Source of the DNA: Acidobacteriota bacterium
GTDB lineage: Bacteria; Acidobacteriota; Holophagae; Acanthopleuribacterales; Acanthopleuribacteraceae
Direction: 5' to 3'
Assembly: GCA_020439745.1 (NCBI GenBank)
Contig: JAGQSC010000009.1
Coordinates: 124,001-188,000 of the forward strand
Length of the DNA: 64,000 bases
In this document: piece by piece, positions 28,001 through 36,307 of the stretch
Position numbering within the stretch: the first letter of the stretch is position 1
Layout: each line of letters begins with the position of its first letter
The notes under the pieces: model-generated
The model's input: only the letters and a program-made list of their open reading frames with translations
Databases searched by the model: none
Told to the model about the DNA's origin: nothing
Position numbers and translations under genes: made by a program

Positions 28001-28282
28001 GAAATCTGGCTGTCTTTTAACAATCGACTAGCCGACGGTGGCATTGCGTCGGCCGCCCAGTCGGGTGTGTTTGGACTAGAACGCGAGTGGTTGATTGAGG
28101 GCGTGGGTGTGATCCCCGACATGGAGGTGGACAACCTCCCTCACGAGACCTTCAACGGTACCGATCGTCAACTGCGAGCAGCAGTCGACTACCTGAAGAA
28201 AAAGATGCAGGAATCGCCAATCACGCGACCCGAACCACCCCCCTACCCCGACAAATCATTCAGCTACCCGGAGCGCCAGTAG
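25073..28282 (+). CDS. Tricorn-type S41 protease with beta-propellers and PDZ
   Basis: The frame runs from ATG 25025, but ATG 25073 gives a better exported N terminus (MIWAVLQLLTADNLGYYRMP) and GGGAGG about 11 bases upstream. About 1069 residues are made. Repeated blades (EISPDGSKIAFSA; YSPDGKTLYFN; WSPDSQWLAY) form tricorn-like propellers up to about residue 640, with an Asp/Lys-rich insert near 545. The C-terminal half has the tricorn core with SALHTF, a PDZ domain (VTEGDVVTAING) and the S41 region LILDVRHNRGG and FTASDGEAISEGF, where the Ser of ASDGE is the expected nucleophile. It probably degrades peptides in the periplasm. The stop overlaps the next GTG start by one base. Confidence 0.93.
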   Translation: MIWAVLQLLTADNLGYYRMPSLHQETIVFSAEGDLWKVSKHGGQATRLTTHAEQELFPEISPDGSKIAFSATYHGAQEVYVMPIQGGLPQRLTFDADQAVVRGWTPNGKVIYSTSRYSRLPSQQLHLVDPTTLERTPVPLAQADMGEYSPDGKTLYFNRLPFNGSWTKRYKGGTIQQIWVYREGAAEAQPLTVDYEGTSKDPMIVGDRVYFTSDRDGTMNLWSMKSDGSDTTQHTFHAGHDIREADAFGPEIVYQWGADLYLFDSESNVTRLIPIQLVSDFEQRRTQWVDDIQQQITSLSLAPKGDKVAVTARGRTAIMPVGEGRIVEIAKPGIRMREATFVPESDEILQLSDESGEAEFWLFDSADLKAPKQLTHDAKVLRGDINIAPNGKIYCFSDQDARLWYAPLEAATPKLVEQSPYFGIGRTAWSPDSQWLAYTTQAENGASIIRLFHPTTGERFDATSDRVESYSPTWSSEGDFLYFLSDRNQVSAVSSPWGAYQPEPFFHAPTEIYALALNRKASFPFLEKHELMPDKQDDKKDEKKDDKDPPKTTIDREGLFTRLYQVPVPAANYGSLQVTSKRLYFMTRQVGERNSNLMTLKISNESPEAKTFAKDINGYQLSLDGEKILLVKDQQWLVGPADADEMSKDAKGLPLNNWKPTINPLAEWRQMLVDAWRLERDYFYDPEMHGVDWDKVLANHLPLVDRVTTRQELNDLIAQMVGELSALHTFVVGGDTRDAQENVSYGSLGADWERHEKGYRITYIYQHEPDYLDLMSPLARPEVHVTEGDVVTAINGTSTLSVNHPSSLLMDTVGQQVRLSILSKTGDTRDVIVKPISENDASNLRYTDWEVTRRQLVDHWSDENFGYVHLRAMGGRNYTEWARNYFPIYQRQGLILDVRHNRGGNIDSWILSRLLRPIWFYWKGRDRNIYPNMQYAFGGHMVLLMDEFTASDGEAISEGFRRLGLGPLIGTRTWGGEIWLSFNNRLADGGIASAAQSGVFGLEREWLIEGVGVIPDMEVDNLPHETFNGTDRQLRAAVDYLKKKMQESPITRPEPPPYPDKSFSYPERQ

Positions 28283-28830
28283 TGATCATTGAAACGAAAC
28301 GATTGGCCATGCGCGAACTCACCATGGATGATCGACCATTTATCGTTTCGCTCCTCAACCAATCTTCGTTTCTACAGTTCATTGGTGATAAGGGTGTGCG
28401 TAACTTGGAGGATGCCCGCAATTACCTGAACAACGGGCCTATTGCCAGTTACCAGAAGTATGGTTTTGGCCTTTGGCTGGTGGTTGATCGGGTTTCAAAC
28501 GAACGTTTGGGTATGTGTGGACTTCTAAAACGCGACACGTTGGAACATCCTGACCTGGGTTACGCATTCTTGGAAAGTGCCTGGGGTAAGGGTTACGCCC
28601 TTGAAGCAGCCAAAGCCAGCCTTACCTACGGTTTCAAGAATCTCAATATCCCAATGATTGTGGCCATCACACAACCCGATAATGAGGCGTCGATTAGGGT
28701 GCTCGAGCGTTGCGGTATGTCCTTTGAGAAAACAATTCCTCCGCAACCTGGAGATGTGGCCCTGAGTCTTTACGTCATGAACAATCCAGGGAATTGTGCG
28801 CCCGATCACGGACCCCAAGCTTCGCCCTAA
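28282..28830 (+). CDS. GNAT family N-acetyltransferase (RimJ/RimL-like)
   Basis: The GTG start 28282 overlaps the protease stop (TAGTG), so the two are coupled. The 182-residue product opens with IETKRLAMRELTMDD, the usual beginning of RimJ/RimL-type acetyltransferases, and has the acetyl-CoA-binding segment LESAWGKGYALEAAKA (about 97-112) and the late motif NEASIRVLERCGM. Such enzymes acetylate the N terminus of ribosomal proteins or small amines; the substrate here is unknown. The last 15 residues, after position 165, look unrelated to the fold. A new secreted-protein gene starts 37 bases later. Confidence 0.9.
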   Translation: MIIETKRLAMRELTMDDRPFIVSLLNQSSFLQFIGDKGVRNLEDARNYLNNGPIASYQKYGFGLWLVVDRVSNERLGMCGLLKRDTLEHPDLGYAFLESAWGKGYALEAAKASLTYGFKNLNIPMIVAITQPDNEASIRVLERCGMSFEKTIPPQPGDVALSLYVMNNPGNCAPDHGPQASP

Positions 28831-28867
28831 GTTAAGCTCGGTCAAACGTGACAATCTGGAGTAAGGT

Positions 28868-30238
28868 ATGGGCGTGTTGCTATTGTGCTTGCTCGTCTAT
28901 GGTGGCAATACCTATTACGTAGCAAATGGTGGGTCCAATGGAAGTACCGGCACATCGTTGGGAAATGCATGGGAAACGTTGCAATATGCCGCAAACAACG
29001 TAACGGCTGGGGACACCGTGCTCGTAGCGGATGGCACGTACGCAGGGTTTGAGTTGTTCACTTCGGGATCGCCGGGTTCGCCCATTACTTTCATGGCCAT
29101 GGCTGATAACGCCGTCATCAACACTGGCGACAATGTACGGGGTGATTTGATCAATGTAGAGAACGCCGATTATGTGGTGGTCGACGGGTTCGTGGTCACA
29201 GGGGCCGGTCGAGCGGGGATCGCCGTCTTGGGGTTACCCACCGACCACGTTCTATTCGTCACCATTCGCAACTGCGTGTGTGTGGACAATTTCCGATGGG
29301 GCATCTTCACCGGTTATGCCGAGGACGTGTTGATCGAAAACAACACCTGCTCAGGTGCCGATGACGAACACGGGATTTATGTAAGCAACTCCGCCGATCG
29401 ACCCATCATCCGCGATAACGTGGTGTTCGATAATGTGGCCAGTGGCATTCAGATCAATGCAGATCCCGCCCTTCCTGGCGATGGCATCATCAGCAACGCC
29501 CATATCTTGCGCAACATCATTTACAACAATGGGACTGCCGGCGGGGGATCGATCAATCTCGCATCCGTACGCGATTCTCTGATTGCCAACAACCTAGTTT
29601 ACGATAACTTGAACACCGGAATTGCCATGTGGGATGACGGATTTGATCCCGCGTTTGGTTGCAAGAACAACCTGGTCGCCAACAACACGGTCATCATGGC
29701 ACCTGGAGGACGTTGGGCGTCCAGCCTCAGCAACGGCAGCACGGGTAACACCTTTCGCAATAATATCCTGCTCCACCGAGGCACGCGTGGTGGTCTGGAA
29801 ATCGATGCAAGCAGCAAAGTGGGCTTAGACACAGATTTCAACGTGATCCATCGCATCAGCGATTTGGACAACTGGATCCTACTTCCAGAATGGCAAATGC
29901 AGGGTTACGACGCCAACTCCTTGGATGCGCTACCTCCGGCTCTATTCGTAAACGAAGCTTCGGATGATTATCACCTTTCTGACACCTCCCCTGCCCGGGA
30001 TGCGGGTACGAATCTGGCCGAAGTGCTCGACGACCTGGAAGGCAATGCACGTCCCGTGGGCGTTACCACCGATATCGGGAGCTATGAGTATGGCGGCACA
30101 CCGCCACAATGTGGTACCGGGTTAGGCCCCTACTTTGAGAACTGGCTACTCGCGCCTCAACCCCCAAACGCTCTGGATGTGAACCTGAATGGATGGATCG
30201 ACATCGCTGATGCGGTCACCATGGTGAATTGTCTCTAG
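28868..30238 (+). CDS. Secreted right-handed beta-helix protein with dockerin-like tail
   Basis: ATG 28868 follows GGAGTAAGG at close range. The 456-residue product has a short signal peptide (MGVLLLCLLVYGGN) and then a right-handed parallel beta-helix, beginning with the family opening YYVANGGSNGSTGTS and continuing with repeated Asn-rich coils (ENNTCSGADDEHGIYVSNSA; LRNIIYNNG; ANNLVYDN). This fold is used by polysaccharide lyases and surface proteins; no catalytic triad is evident. The C-terminal 35 residues contain DVNLNGWIDIADAV, one calcium-binding dockerin-like loop, and end in Cys-Leu. A similar tail is on the M36 protease, suggesting a shared anchoring or export signal. Confidence 0.88.
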   Translation: MGVLLLCLLVYGGNTYYVANGGSNGSTGTSLGNAWETLQYAANNVTAGDTVLVADGTYAGFELFTSGSPGSPITFMAMADNAVINTGDNVRGDLINVENADYVVVDGFVVTGAGRAGIAVLGLPTDHVLFVTIRNCVCVDNFRWGIFTGYAEDVLIENNTCSGADDEHGIYVSNSADRPIIRDNVVFDNVASGIQINADPALPGDGIISNAHILRNIIYNNGTAGGGSINLASVRDSLIANNLVYDNLNTGIAMWDDGFDPAFGCKNNLVANNTVIMAPGGRWASSLSNGSTGNTFRNNILLHRGTRGGLEIDASSKVGLDTDFNVIHRISDLDNWILLPEWQMQGYDANSLDALPPALFVNEASDDYHLSDTSPARDAGTNLAEVLDDLEGNARPVGVTTDIGSYEYGGTPPQCGTGLGPYFENWLLAPQPPNALDVNLNGWIDIADAVTMVNCL

Positions 30239-30251
30239 TGACTTAATTGGG

Positions 30252-31937
30252 TCAAGCGTTCAATTTGGCTTCGATCTTGGCCCAGCTGTCCTTCAGCGTG
30301 ACCGTACGATTGAACACAGGCCTGCCCCGCTTCGAATCGGGGTCCACACAGAAATATCCGGTGCGTTCGAATTGTACGCGATGGCCAGCCTCTACCTCGG
30401 CCAACGAGGGTTCGACCCACGCCTGGACCACGCGCAACGAATCCGGGTTGATCATTTCAGACAATGGCACATCTTTCACAGAACCTGGGTTCGGGTCCAG
30501 GAACAAGGTGTCGTACAACCTGACCTCAGCCGCTAAGGCTTGGGCCGCCGAAACCCAATGAAGGGTGCCCTTCACCTTCCGGCCATCGTTGGACCAGCCA
30601 CCACGCGTCGCAGGATCGTAGGTCGCATGAATCTCGACCACATCACCCGCTTCGTTCTTGACGAAGTCTTGGCACGTGACGTAATAGGCAAACTTCAAGC
30701 GTACTTCTTGACCTGGAGCGAGGCGAAACCATTTCTTGGGGTTGTCTTCTCGAAAATCGTCGCGTTCTATCCACAGCTCCCTGGAAAAGGGAACACTTCG
30801 GCTGCCCCACGCCTTGTTGTCCTGGAAGTAGGCTGCGTCCAGTTCCTCAACCTGGTCCTCAGGGTAATTGGTGATGACCAATTTGATGGGGTCCAAAACC
30901 GCCATCACTCTGGGCGAATGGGCATTCAGATCCTCTCGAACACAGAACTCCAATAGGGGCAGGTCTACGGTGCTGTCAGCCTTGGCGACACCAATCCGTT
31001 CACAGAATTCGCGCAGCGACTCGGGTGTGTACCCCCGACGACGCATTCCGGCAATCGTGGGCATGCGTGGATCGTCCCACCCAGCTACATGACCTTCCTC
31101 CACCAGGGCCAACAACTTGCGTTTACTCATCAAGGTATGGGTGAGATTCAATCGAGCAAATTCAATTTGTTGCGGGTGACAAGGCACGGGAAGCTTATCC
31201 AGAATCCAGTCGTATAGGGGTCGATGGTTTTCAAACTCCAGCGTGCAAATGGAATGGGTAATGCCTTCCAACGCATCTGAAATGCAGTGTGTGAAATCGT
31301 ACATTGGGTAAATGCACCAATCATCGCCTGTTCGGTGATGATGCACCTTCTTGATGCGGTAGATGGCTGGGTCACGCATCTGGATGATGGGCGACGACAT
31401 GTCGATTTTGGCCCGCAACACGCACGCGCCTTCCTCAAACTCGCCCGCACGCATTCGGCGAAACAGGTCCAGGTTCTCGTCTGGTGTTCGGTCGCGGTAA
31501 GGACTGTTCTTGCCGGGTTCTGTCAGCGTGCCACGGTAGGAGCGCATTTGCTCGCCGTCCAAGTGACATACATAGGCGTTCCCGTTCACGATCAGGTGCT
31601 CTGCATACTGGTACAGCTGTTCGAAATAATCCGACGCAAAAAACAAGCGGTCATCCCAATCAAAACCAAGCCACTTGACATCGGCCTGTATGGCATCGAC
31701 GTATTCCTGTTCCTCTTTGGACGGGTTGGTGTCGTCAAAACGGAGGTTACAGATACCCCGATAATCGTTGGCGAGCCCAAAATTGAGACAAATCGATTTG
31801 GCATGGCCTACATGCAGATAACCATTGGGTTCCGGCGGAAACCGAGTGTGCACTTGTTGGGTCTTTCCCGCGCTCAAGTCCTGGTCCACGATGTTGCGGA
31901 TGAAATTGGAGGTTTTCTTGTCCGTACCTTCGGTCAT
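30252..31937 (-). CDS. glnS: Glutamine--tRNA ligase
   Basis: GlnRS charges tRNA-Gln with glutamine using ATP. The 561-residue product shows the class I signatures: the HIGH-type [17 protein letters not shown] near residue 35 and the KMSKS-type MSKRKL near 270, plus the GlnRS/GluRS-specific LRFDDTNP and WDDPRMPT. The C-terminal anticodon-binding beta-barrels are present ([24 protein letters not shown]), so the protein is full length. It lies alone, 13 bases from the convergent beta-helix gene. Its presence means that Gln-tRNA can be made directly, without the GatCAB route being required for it. Confidence 0.97.
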   Translation of the reverse strand: MTEGTDKKTSNFIRNIVDQDLSAGKTQQVHTRFPPEPNGYLHVGHAKSICLNFGLANDYRGICNLRFDDTNPSKEEQEYVDAIQADVKWLGFDWDDRLFFASDYFEQLYQYAEHLIVNGNAYVCHLDGEQMRSYRGTLTEPGKNSPYRDRTPDENLDLFRRMRAGEFEEGACVLRAKIDMSSPIIQMRDPAIYRIKKVHHHRTGDDWCIYPMYDFTHCISDALEGITHSICTLEFENHRPLYDWILDKLPVPCHPQQIEFARLNLTHTLMSKRKLLALVEEGHVAGWDDPRMPTIAGMRRRGYTPESLREFCERIGVAKADSTVDLPLLEFCVREDLNAHSPRVMAVLDPIKLVITNYPEDQVEELDAAYFQDNKAWGSRSVPFSRELWIERDDFREDNPKKWFRLAPGQEVRLKFAYYVTCQDFVKNEAGDVVEIHATYDPATRGGWSNDGRKVKGTLHWVSAAQALAAEVRLYDTLFLDPNPGSVKDVPLSEMINPDSLRVVQAWVEPSLAEVEAGHRVQFERTGYFCVDPDSKRGRPVFNRTVTLKDSWAKIEAKLNA

Positions 31938-32031
31938 GGGGGAAACTCCTGCGGGAAATCTGCACCGGCGGTGCCGGATAAAAACCTGGATTCTAGCACA
32001 GACGAGGTTTGAACTTGGTGTGAGGCTTTGG

Positions 32032-33432
32032 CTACTGGTTCCGAGTGTATACCAATGACACTCGAGCTTCTTGAAGGTCCACTACGGCCAGATCCGGCCT
32101 TCCATCCCCATTGAAATCGCCCAACTCGAGTTGGTCTGGATCGTCGACGGCACCTAGCCCGCGGTACATGTTGATCACACTGCGTGAACTGCCTGGAAAC
32201 AACAGCACGTTGTTGCCTTCGGACTGAACGGCAATCAGGTCTGAAATCAAGTTGCCATCCCAATCGATTAGTTCGAAAGGACCAAGCGTAGGATCAATTT
32301 CTATGTCACGGGCATCACCAAACTCTAAATCGGCCGCCTGCCACCAATGAAGTAATGTATTGGATCCGTCCTCGTAGCGTATACTGACGAGATCTAAAAG
32401 ACCGTCCCCGCTCACCTCCGCAGCCTTTATGACGTTCGTTCCTCCCACTTGGCTGGCTGGCAGACCCTGCCGCCAAGTCTCGAATGCGAAATCACCTTCT
32501 CCTTTAGCGACGTCCACACCGGTGTCACTCCAAATCACCAAGTCTAGAAGTTCGTCATCATCAAAAGCAGCCACCAACAGATGGGGTTGTAAGTGCCCAG
32601 AAAACGATGTGGATTCCCATACCCAGGTATCGCTGTCGGTAGCTTTGTAGATGACTACGGCCCCAGCTTCAGTGGCAAACACAAGATCCAACAGACCATC
32701 GGCGTCCACGTCCATGGCATGAATGGTGCCGGCAAAGGGCAATTCCACGATTTGAAAATCGTCGTCTCGCTGGTATTCACCGGCGCTCCACACGTACCGA
32801 GTCAAACCCAATTGCGGATGAAGGATCCAAAAATCGTCATAGTCGTCCGTAGAGGTCCGAAATGGAACAAAGTCAGCAATGTTCTCTTCGGCACGAAATT
32901 GGGGACCCACTGTGTTGAAAGAGCCGTCTTCTCCCAGTCCTAGCCAGGTAATGTCCCGACCATCTACCAGGCCAAGCTGCATGCGGTCAGTGGAATTGGC
33001 GTGTGCTGCGACCACATCGTCAATGGAAGCATAGCCGCGGTACGTGACGGTCACATATTCTCCCAATGCAGGCGTCGTGAACGAAAGTGTTTGGTCGTTT
33101 TCCGACAGGTGAAAACCCCTATCTCGCACCCTGACCAGCACCTCGTAGTCGGTTTCAGGCGTGAGACCGTCCAAGTTGTAGCTCAGGACTCCTTCATTGG
33201 TCACGATGTCTGGCTCGCCTTCTCCGTTTTCAGAACCAGATTCGAACCAAATGGCATAACGCAACTCGTGCGCTTCGTTCAGATCGTCGGTTCCCGCCTG
33301 CCAGGAAATAGAAACCTGCGTCGCGCTCACGATAGAGGCCGTGGCCTGTCCCACGAATTCCGGTGGATCGGAGATGACATCGCTGCAGCTAACCATCGAG
33401 AGCAGCGCTACCGCCACTAGCCAATAACGCAT
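32032..33432 (-). CDS. Lipoprotein with fibronectin III and FG-GAP/VCBS repeats
   Basis: ATG 33432 is used because it begins a lipoprotein signal ([16 protein letters not shown], lipobox SMVSC with Cys16); longer in-frame starts lie inside the upstream gene. About 466 residues are made. Residues 25-120 fit a fibronectin type III domain ([14 protein letters not shown] ... [16 protein letters not shown]). The rest carries FG-GAP-like repeats such as [34 protein letters not shown] and [16 protein letters not shown], forming a seven-bladed propeller on the cell surface. No enzyme motif is seen. The ATG follows the acyl-CoA dehydrogenase stop by one base (TGACATG), so it is translated from the same transcript. 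Confidence 0.85.
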   Translation of the reverse strand: MRYWLVAVALLSMVSCSDVISDPPEFVGQATASIVSATQVSISWQAGTDDLNEAHELRYAIWFESGSENGEGEPDIVTNEGVLSYNLDGLTPETDYEVLVRVRDRGFHLSENDQTLSFTTPALGEYVTVTYRGYASIDDVVAAHANSTDRMQLGLVDGRDITWLGLGEDGSFNTVGPQFRAEENIADFVPFRTSTDDYDDFWILHPQLGLTRYVWSAGEYQRDDDFQIVELPFAGTIHAMDVDADGLLDLVFATEAGAVVIYKATDSDTWVWESTSFSGHLQPHLLVAAFDDDELLDLVIWSDTGVDVAKGEGDFAFETWRQGLPASQVGGTNVIKAAEVSGDGLLDLVSIRYEDGSNTLLHWWQAADLEFGDARDIEIDPTLGPFELIDWDGNLISDLIAVQSEGNNVLLFPGSSRSVINMYRGLGAVDDPDQLELGDFNGDGRPDLAVVDLQEARVSLVYTRNQ

Positions 33433-33433
33433 G

Positions 33434-34576
33434 TCAGCCAAGCACGATTTTCGCAATCGTGTTGAGTTGCATAAACGAAGTACCCTCGTAGATCTTGCCG
33501 ATCTTGGCATCGCGATAGTACTTTTCAGCTGGGTATTCCTTGACATACCCGTAGCCGCCAAACAGTTCGAGGGCGCGAGAGGTGACCAGCTCGGCCATTT
33601 CCGATGCTTTCAATTTGGCGATGGCTGCCTCACGAATGAACGAGTGGCCCGCGTCCTTGAGGCGAGCTGCGTTGTAAACCAGCAACCGCGCCGACTCCCA
33701 TTCGGCTTCCATCCGTGCGATTTCATGCTGAACTGCCTGGAACTTGGCGATTGATTGACCGAACTGAACGCGTTCCTTCACGTAGGCGACTGCTTCATCT
33801 AAAGCGCCGCGGGCGAGACCCACCATTTGTGCGCCAATACCAATACGCCCTTCGTTCAATGTCTCGATGGCCACTTTATAACCCTTGCCCACCTGACCCA
33901 ACACGTTTTCACGAGGCACCTTCACATCTTCAAAAGCGAGTTCCATGGTGGAGGAGGCGCGAATGCCCAATTTGTCTTCCTTCTTGCCGCGGGTAAAGCC
34001 AGGCATGCCATCTTCCACCACAAAAGCAGTGATCCCGCGATACCCAATTTCAGGGTTGATGTTGGCAAAGACGATGAAGATCTCGGCTTCAAGCCCATTG
34101 GTGATCCACAGTTTGGTTCCGTTGAGCAGGAAATGGTCGCCCATGTCCTTGGCTGTCATGCGCAAGGCAAAGGCGTCGGACCCGGAAGCCGGCTCGGAAA
34201 GGCAGTAGGCTCCCAATTTCTCACTAGCGAGTTGGGGGAAATACTTGGCTTTCAGTTCGGGGCTAGCCCAGTTCGTGACGGCATTGTTGACAAGCGTGTT
34301 GTGTACATCCACCAACACACCGCAACTGGCGTCGATGCGCGATAACGCTTCAATCACAAGGATCGCCGAAAAGAAGCTGGACTCCAGGCCGCCGTACTCG
34401 TCCGGAATCTCGATACCCATATAACCGTTCTCAAAGAATTCGCGTACGAAGCGCGGATCCATCTTCTGATGCTCGTCCATGTGCATGCGCACAGGCTTGA
34501 TTTCGCTGGCAGCGTACTCGTACACCGCGTCATAGAGCATCTGTTCTTCTTCATTCAAAATGGTCAATGGATTCAT
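33434..34576 (-). CDS. Acyl-CoA dehydrogenase (short/branched-chain type)
   Basis: ATG 34576 is preferred; GGGGGAC lies about five bases upstream, and the earlier in-frame ATG at 34618 adds an unrelated leader. The 380-residue product has the family's order: N-terminal helical domain with IPDEYGG, FAD-binding YCLSEPASGSDAFAL, LNGTKLWITNG, ERVQFGQSIAKFQAVQ, and the C-terminal LFGGYGYVKEYPAEKYYRD and KIYEGTSFMQLNTIA. The Glu of YEGTS occupies the position of the catalytic base in short- and branched-chain enzymes. It oxidises acyl-CoA with electrons passed to ETF. The lipoprotein gene directly behind it has no evident metabolic link. Confidence 0.95.
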   Translation of the reverse strand: MNPLTILNEEEQMLYDAVYEYAASEIKPVRMHMDEHQKMDPRFVREFFENGYMGIEIPDEYGGLESSFFSAILVIEALSRIDASCGVLVDVHNTLVNNAVTNWASPELKAKYFPQLASEKLGAYCLSEPASGSDAFALRMTAKDMGDHFLLNGTKLWITNGLEAEIFIVFANINPEIGYRGITAFVVEDGMPGFTRGKKEDKLGIRASSTMELAFEDVKVPRENVLGQVGKGYKVAIETLNEGRIGIGAQMVGLARGALDEAVAYVKERVQFGQSIAKFQAVQHEIARMEAEWESARLLVYNAARLKDAGHSFIREAAIAKLKASEMAELVTSRALELFGGYGYVKEYPAEKYYRDAKIGKIYEGTSFMQLNTIAKIVLG

Positions 34577-34639
34577 AGTCGTCCCCCAGGGCTTCATAGA
34601 ATGGCGCCATTCTAACAAGAAAAAGGTTGTCGTGAAGGA

Positions 34640-36298
34640 CTAGTTCGGCGGAAAAAGATCCCCTTGAATGCCACAACCGTTGCATGGGGATACGCGCGCA
34701 TCGTATCGGGTATAGCTCACCTTCAAATTGTCATCAAACGTCGCAGTGACAAGTAGAGGGTCGGACAGCCCCACAAAGGAATCGGTGTATTTCAAGTTAA
34801 CGTTAGCCGTTCGCAACACGTTCCCATTGAACCCGGCACGCAATTGTATGGAGGACCCACTGAAGATGCCACCGGCCCCATCATCTAAATAGGTACAGCG
34901 ACAACCACCATTTGCATCAAGTCGATTGATCTCTCGGACAAAGGGTTCTTCGGGTAACAGGATGTGGATGAACTGATTTGAACTGTTGACGAATCGAAAA
35001 ATAACCACGCGGAAGCTCAAATCAAGCAGCACCAAGTTCAAATGATCGAAAGGCGAATCGAAGGTGGCATTCACCACTTCTGCCACGAGATTAGTTTTTG
35101 TCTCCGCTACGGATTTCAGATCTGCCACGATCACAGCCTCGGGGTTGGATACCCAGTGAGTCAAGATGGCTGATGATGATTGATTGAGAAATGACTGAGG
35201 CGTGGTGTACATATTGAGTTCGGGATCGCCATTCAAATTATCGACATCAAAAAACGCAATATGCGTATTCAGCACAGCCGAAGATGCCTGGATCCTCAGT
35301 TGAAAATAGTCATTGGACAAGTCAGGAAACAACTTAAAGAAATGATTGGCGAAATGCGAGAACGTCCGTGGCACAAGGTCGTCTGGCGTCTGAACCTTAT
35401 GAATGTGTGAGAACCTAGCCGCATCAATCAGTTGTCTTGCAGTTACCGAATACACCCCGCCACTAGAAAAAGACCGAGAGAAATCTTTCCACCAACCGCC
35501 GTCACGCTTGGCTTCCGGAATTTGCTGCAGGATGGCCTCAATGTGGCCTTCGCCACTAAGAATGGCAGCATAGATATCCGCCACACTGTTGGGCCCATTG
35601 GTAAATAGGTTAGTCACTCCGTACTTGAAAAGACCAGCCATGCCATAGCCATGGTCGCCGCCCGGAGAGGGCTTATGAGCGCCGTATTCAGCTCCACTCC
35701 TAATGGCATCCGCGTTGTCATTGAACACAGTACTTTGGTGGTTAGGACCGTTGAGCGAGTAGTAAGTCTCAATCCAGGCGGCACTGGCTTCATTAACCCA
35801 ATGGTGAGGTGGCGCCTTTTTGGCACGGTCCCAATTTCCGCGAGGATCGTACAGGTATTGTACGAAGTGGAAGAACTCATGGAAACCCGTGCTTCCTGCC
35901 TCTTTCAAGTCGCTCATTTTACTAGCGTTTATGCTAATGGTGTGGAAATTTAAGCCAAATAAGCTGGTGTTGTGGTACCCGAACACAGATTCGTCCAGAT
36001 CTTTAATGTCAACGACCAACGGCCAAGACGTACGTTGAGCATATGAAAAGCCCAATTGTTGATACTGGTCGTAGGCCTCTTCAAGCGCTGACGCCAACGA
36101 ACTCAGTTCGGCTTCGGATGATCCACTCGTACTATCGAACAGGAAAAAATGGCCCTGAGCACTGGTAAAGAGCGCTTGCGTTTCAAAGGACAAGGCAATC
36201 CCGCCCGTTTGGCGCACGGCTTTACTTCGACCCACAGAGCCGCCTGAGTTGGGCAGCGAAGCCCGCGCCATCCCATTGGTGACAATACTGTTCAACAA
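34640..36298 (-). CDS. Gluzincin-type metallopeptidase without its own signal peptide
   Basis: About 552 residues from the first available start after a TGA. Zinc motif HEFFHFVQYLYD (about 139-150) and a downstream WVNEASAAWIETY with the third-ligand Glu fit a gluzincin metallopeptidase. The C-terminal part is beta-rich and ends with Cys pairs (CNGCGIQ). No signal peptide is present, although the fold is one usually exported. The frame is identical to the upstream module protein and only one TGA plus two to three codons lie between them, so both may be parts of one interrupted gene. The start codon near 36298 (TTG) has no convincing ribosome-binding site. Confidence 0.75.
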   Translation of the reverse strand: MLNSIVTNGMARASLPNSGGSVGRSKAVRQTGGIALSFETQALFTSAQGHFFLFDSTSGSSEAELSSLASALEEAYDQYQQLGFSYAQRTSWPLVVDIKDLDESVFGYHNTSLFGLNFHTISINASKMSDLKEAGSTGFHEFFHFVQYLYDPRGNWDRAKKAPPHHWVNEASAAWIETYYSLNGPNHQSTVFNDNADAIRSGAEYGAHKPSPGGDHGYGMAGLFKYGVTNLFTNGPNSVADIYAAILSGEGHIEAILQQIPEAKRDGGWWKDFSRSFSSGGVYSVTARQLIDAARFSHIHKVQTPDDLVPRTFSHFANHFFKLFPDLSNDYFQLRIQASSAVLNTHIAFFDVDNLNGDPELNMYTTPQSFLNQSSSAILTHWVSNPEAVIVADLKSVAETKTNLVAEVVNATFDSPFDHLNLVLLDLSFRVVIFRFVNSSNQFIHILLPEEPFVREINRLDANGGCRCTYLDDGAGGIFSGSSIQLRAGFNGNVLRTANVNLKYTDSFVGLSDPLLVTATFDDNLKVSYTRYDARVSPCNGCGIQGDLFPPN

Positions 36299-36304
36299 CG
36301 TTTT

Positions 36305-36307
36305 TCA
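36305..36307 (-). other. In-frame TGA joining module protein and metallopeptidase
   Basis: The single TGA (complement of 36305-36307) is the only stop between the two frames, which are otherwise continuous in the same phase. Reading through it would give a signal peptide-module-module-ZU5-peptidase protein of about 1,125 residues. It may be a point mutation, a base-calling error or a true gene boundary. Confidence 0.6.

Noticed and set aside
31287-32012. Plus-strand frame of 241 codons
   Set aside because: It lies opposite the clearly conserved glnS gene.
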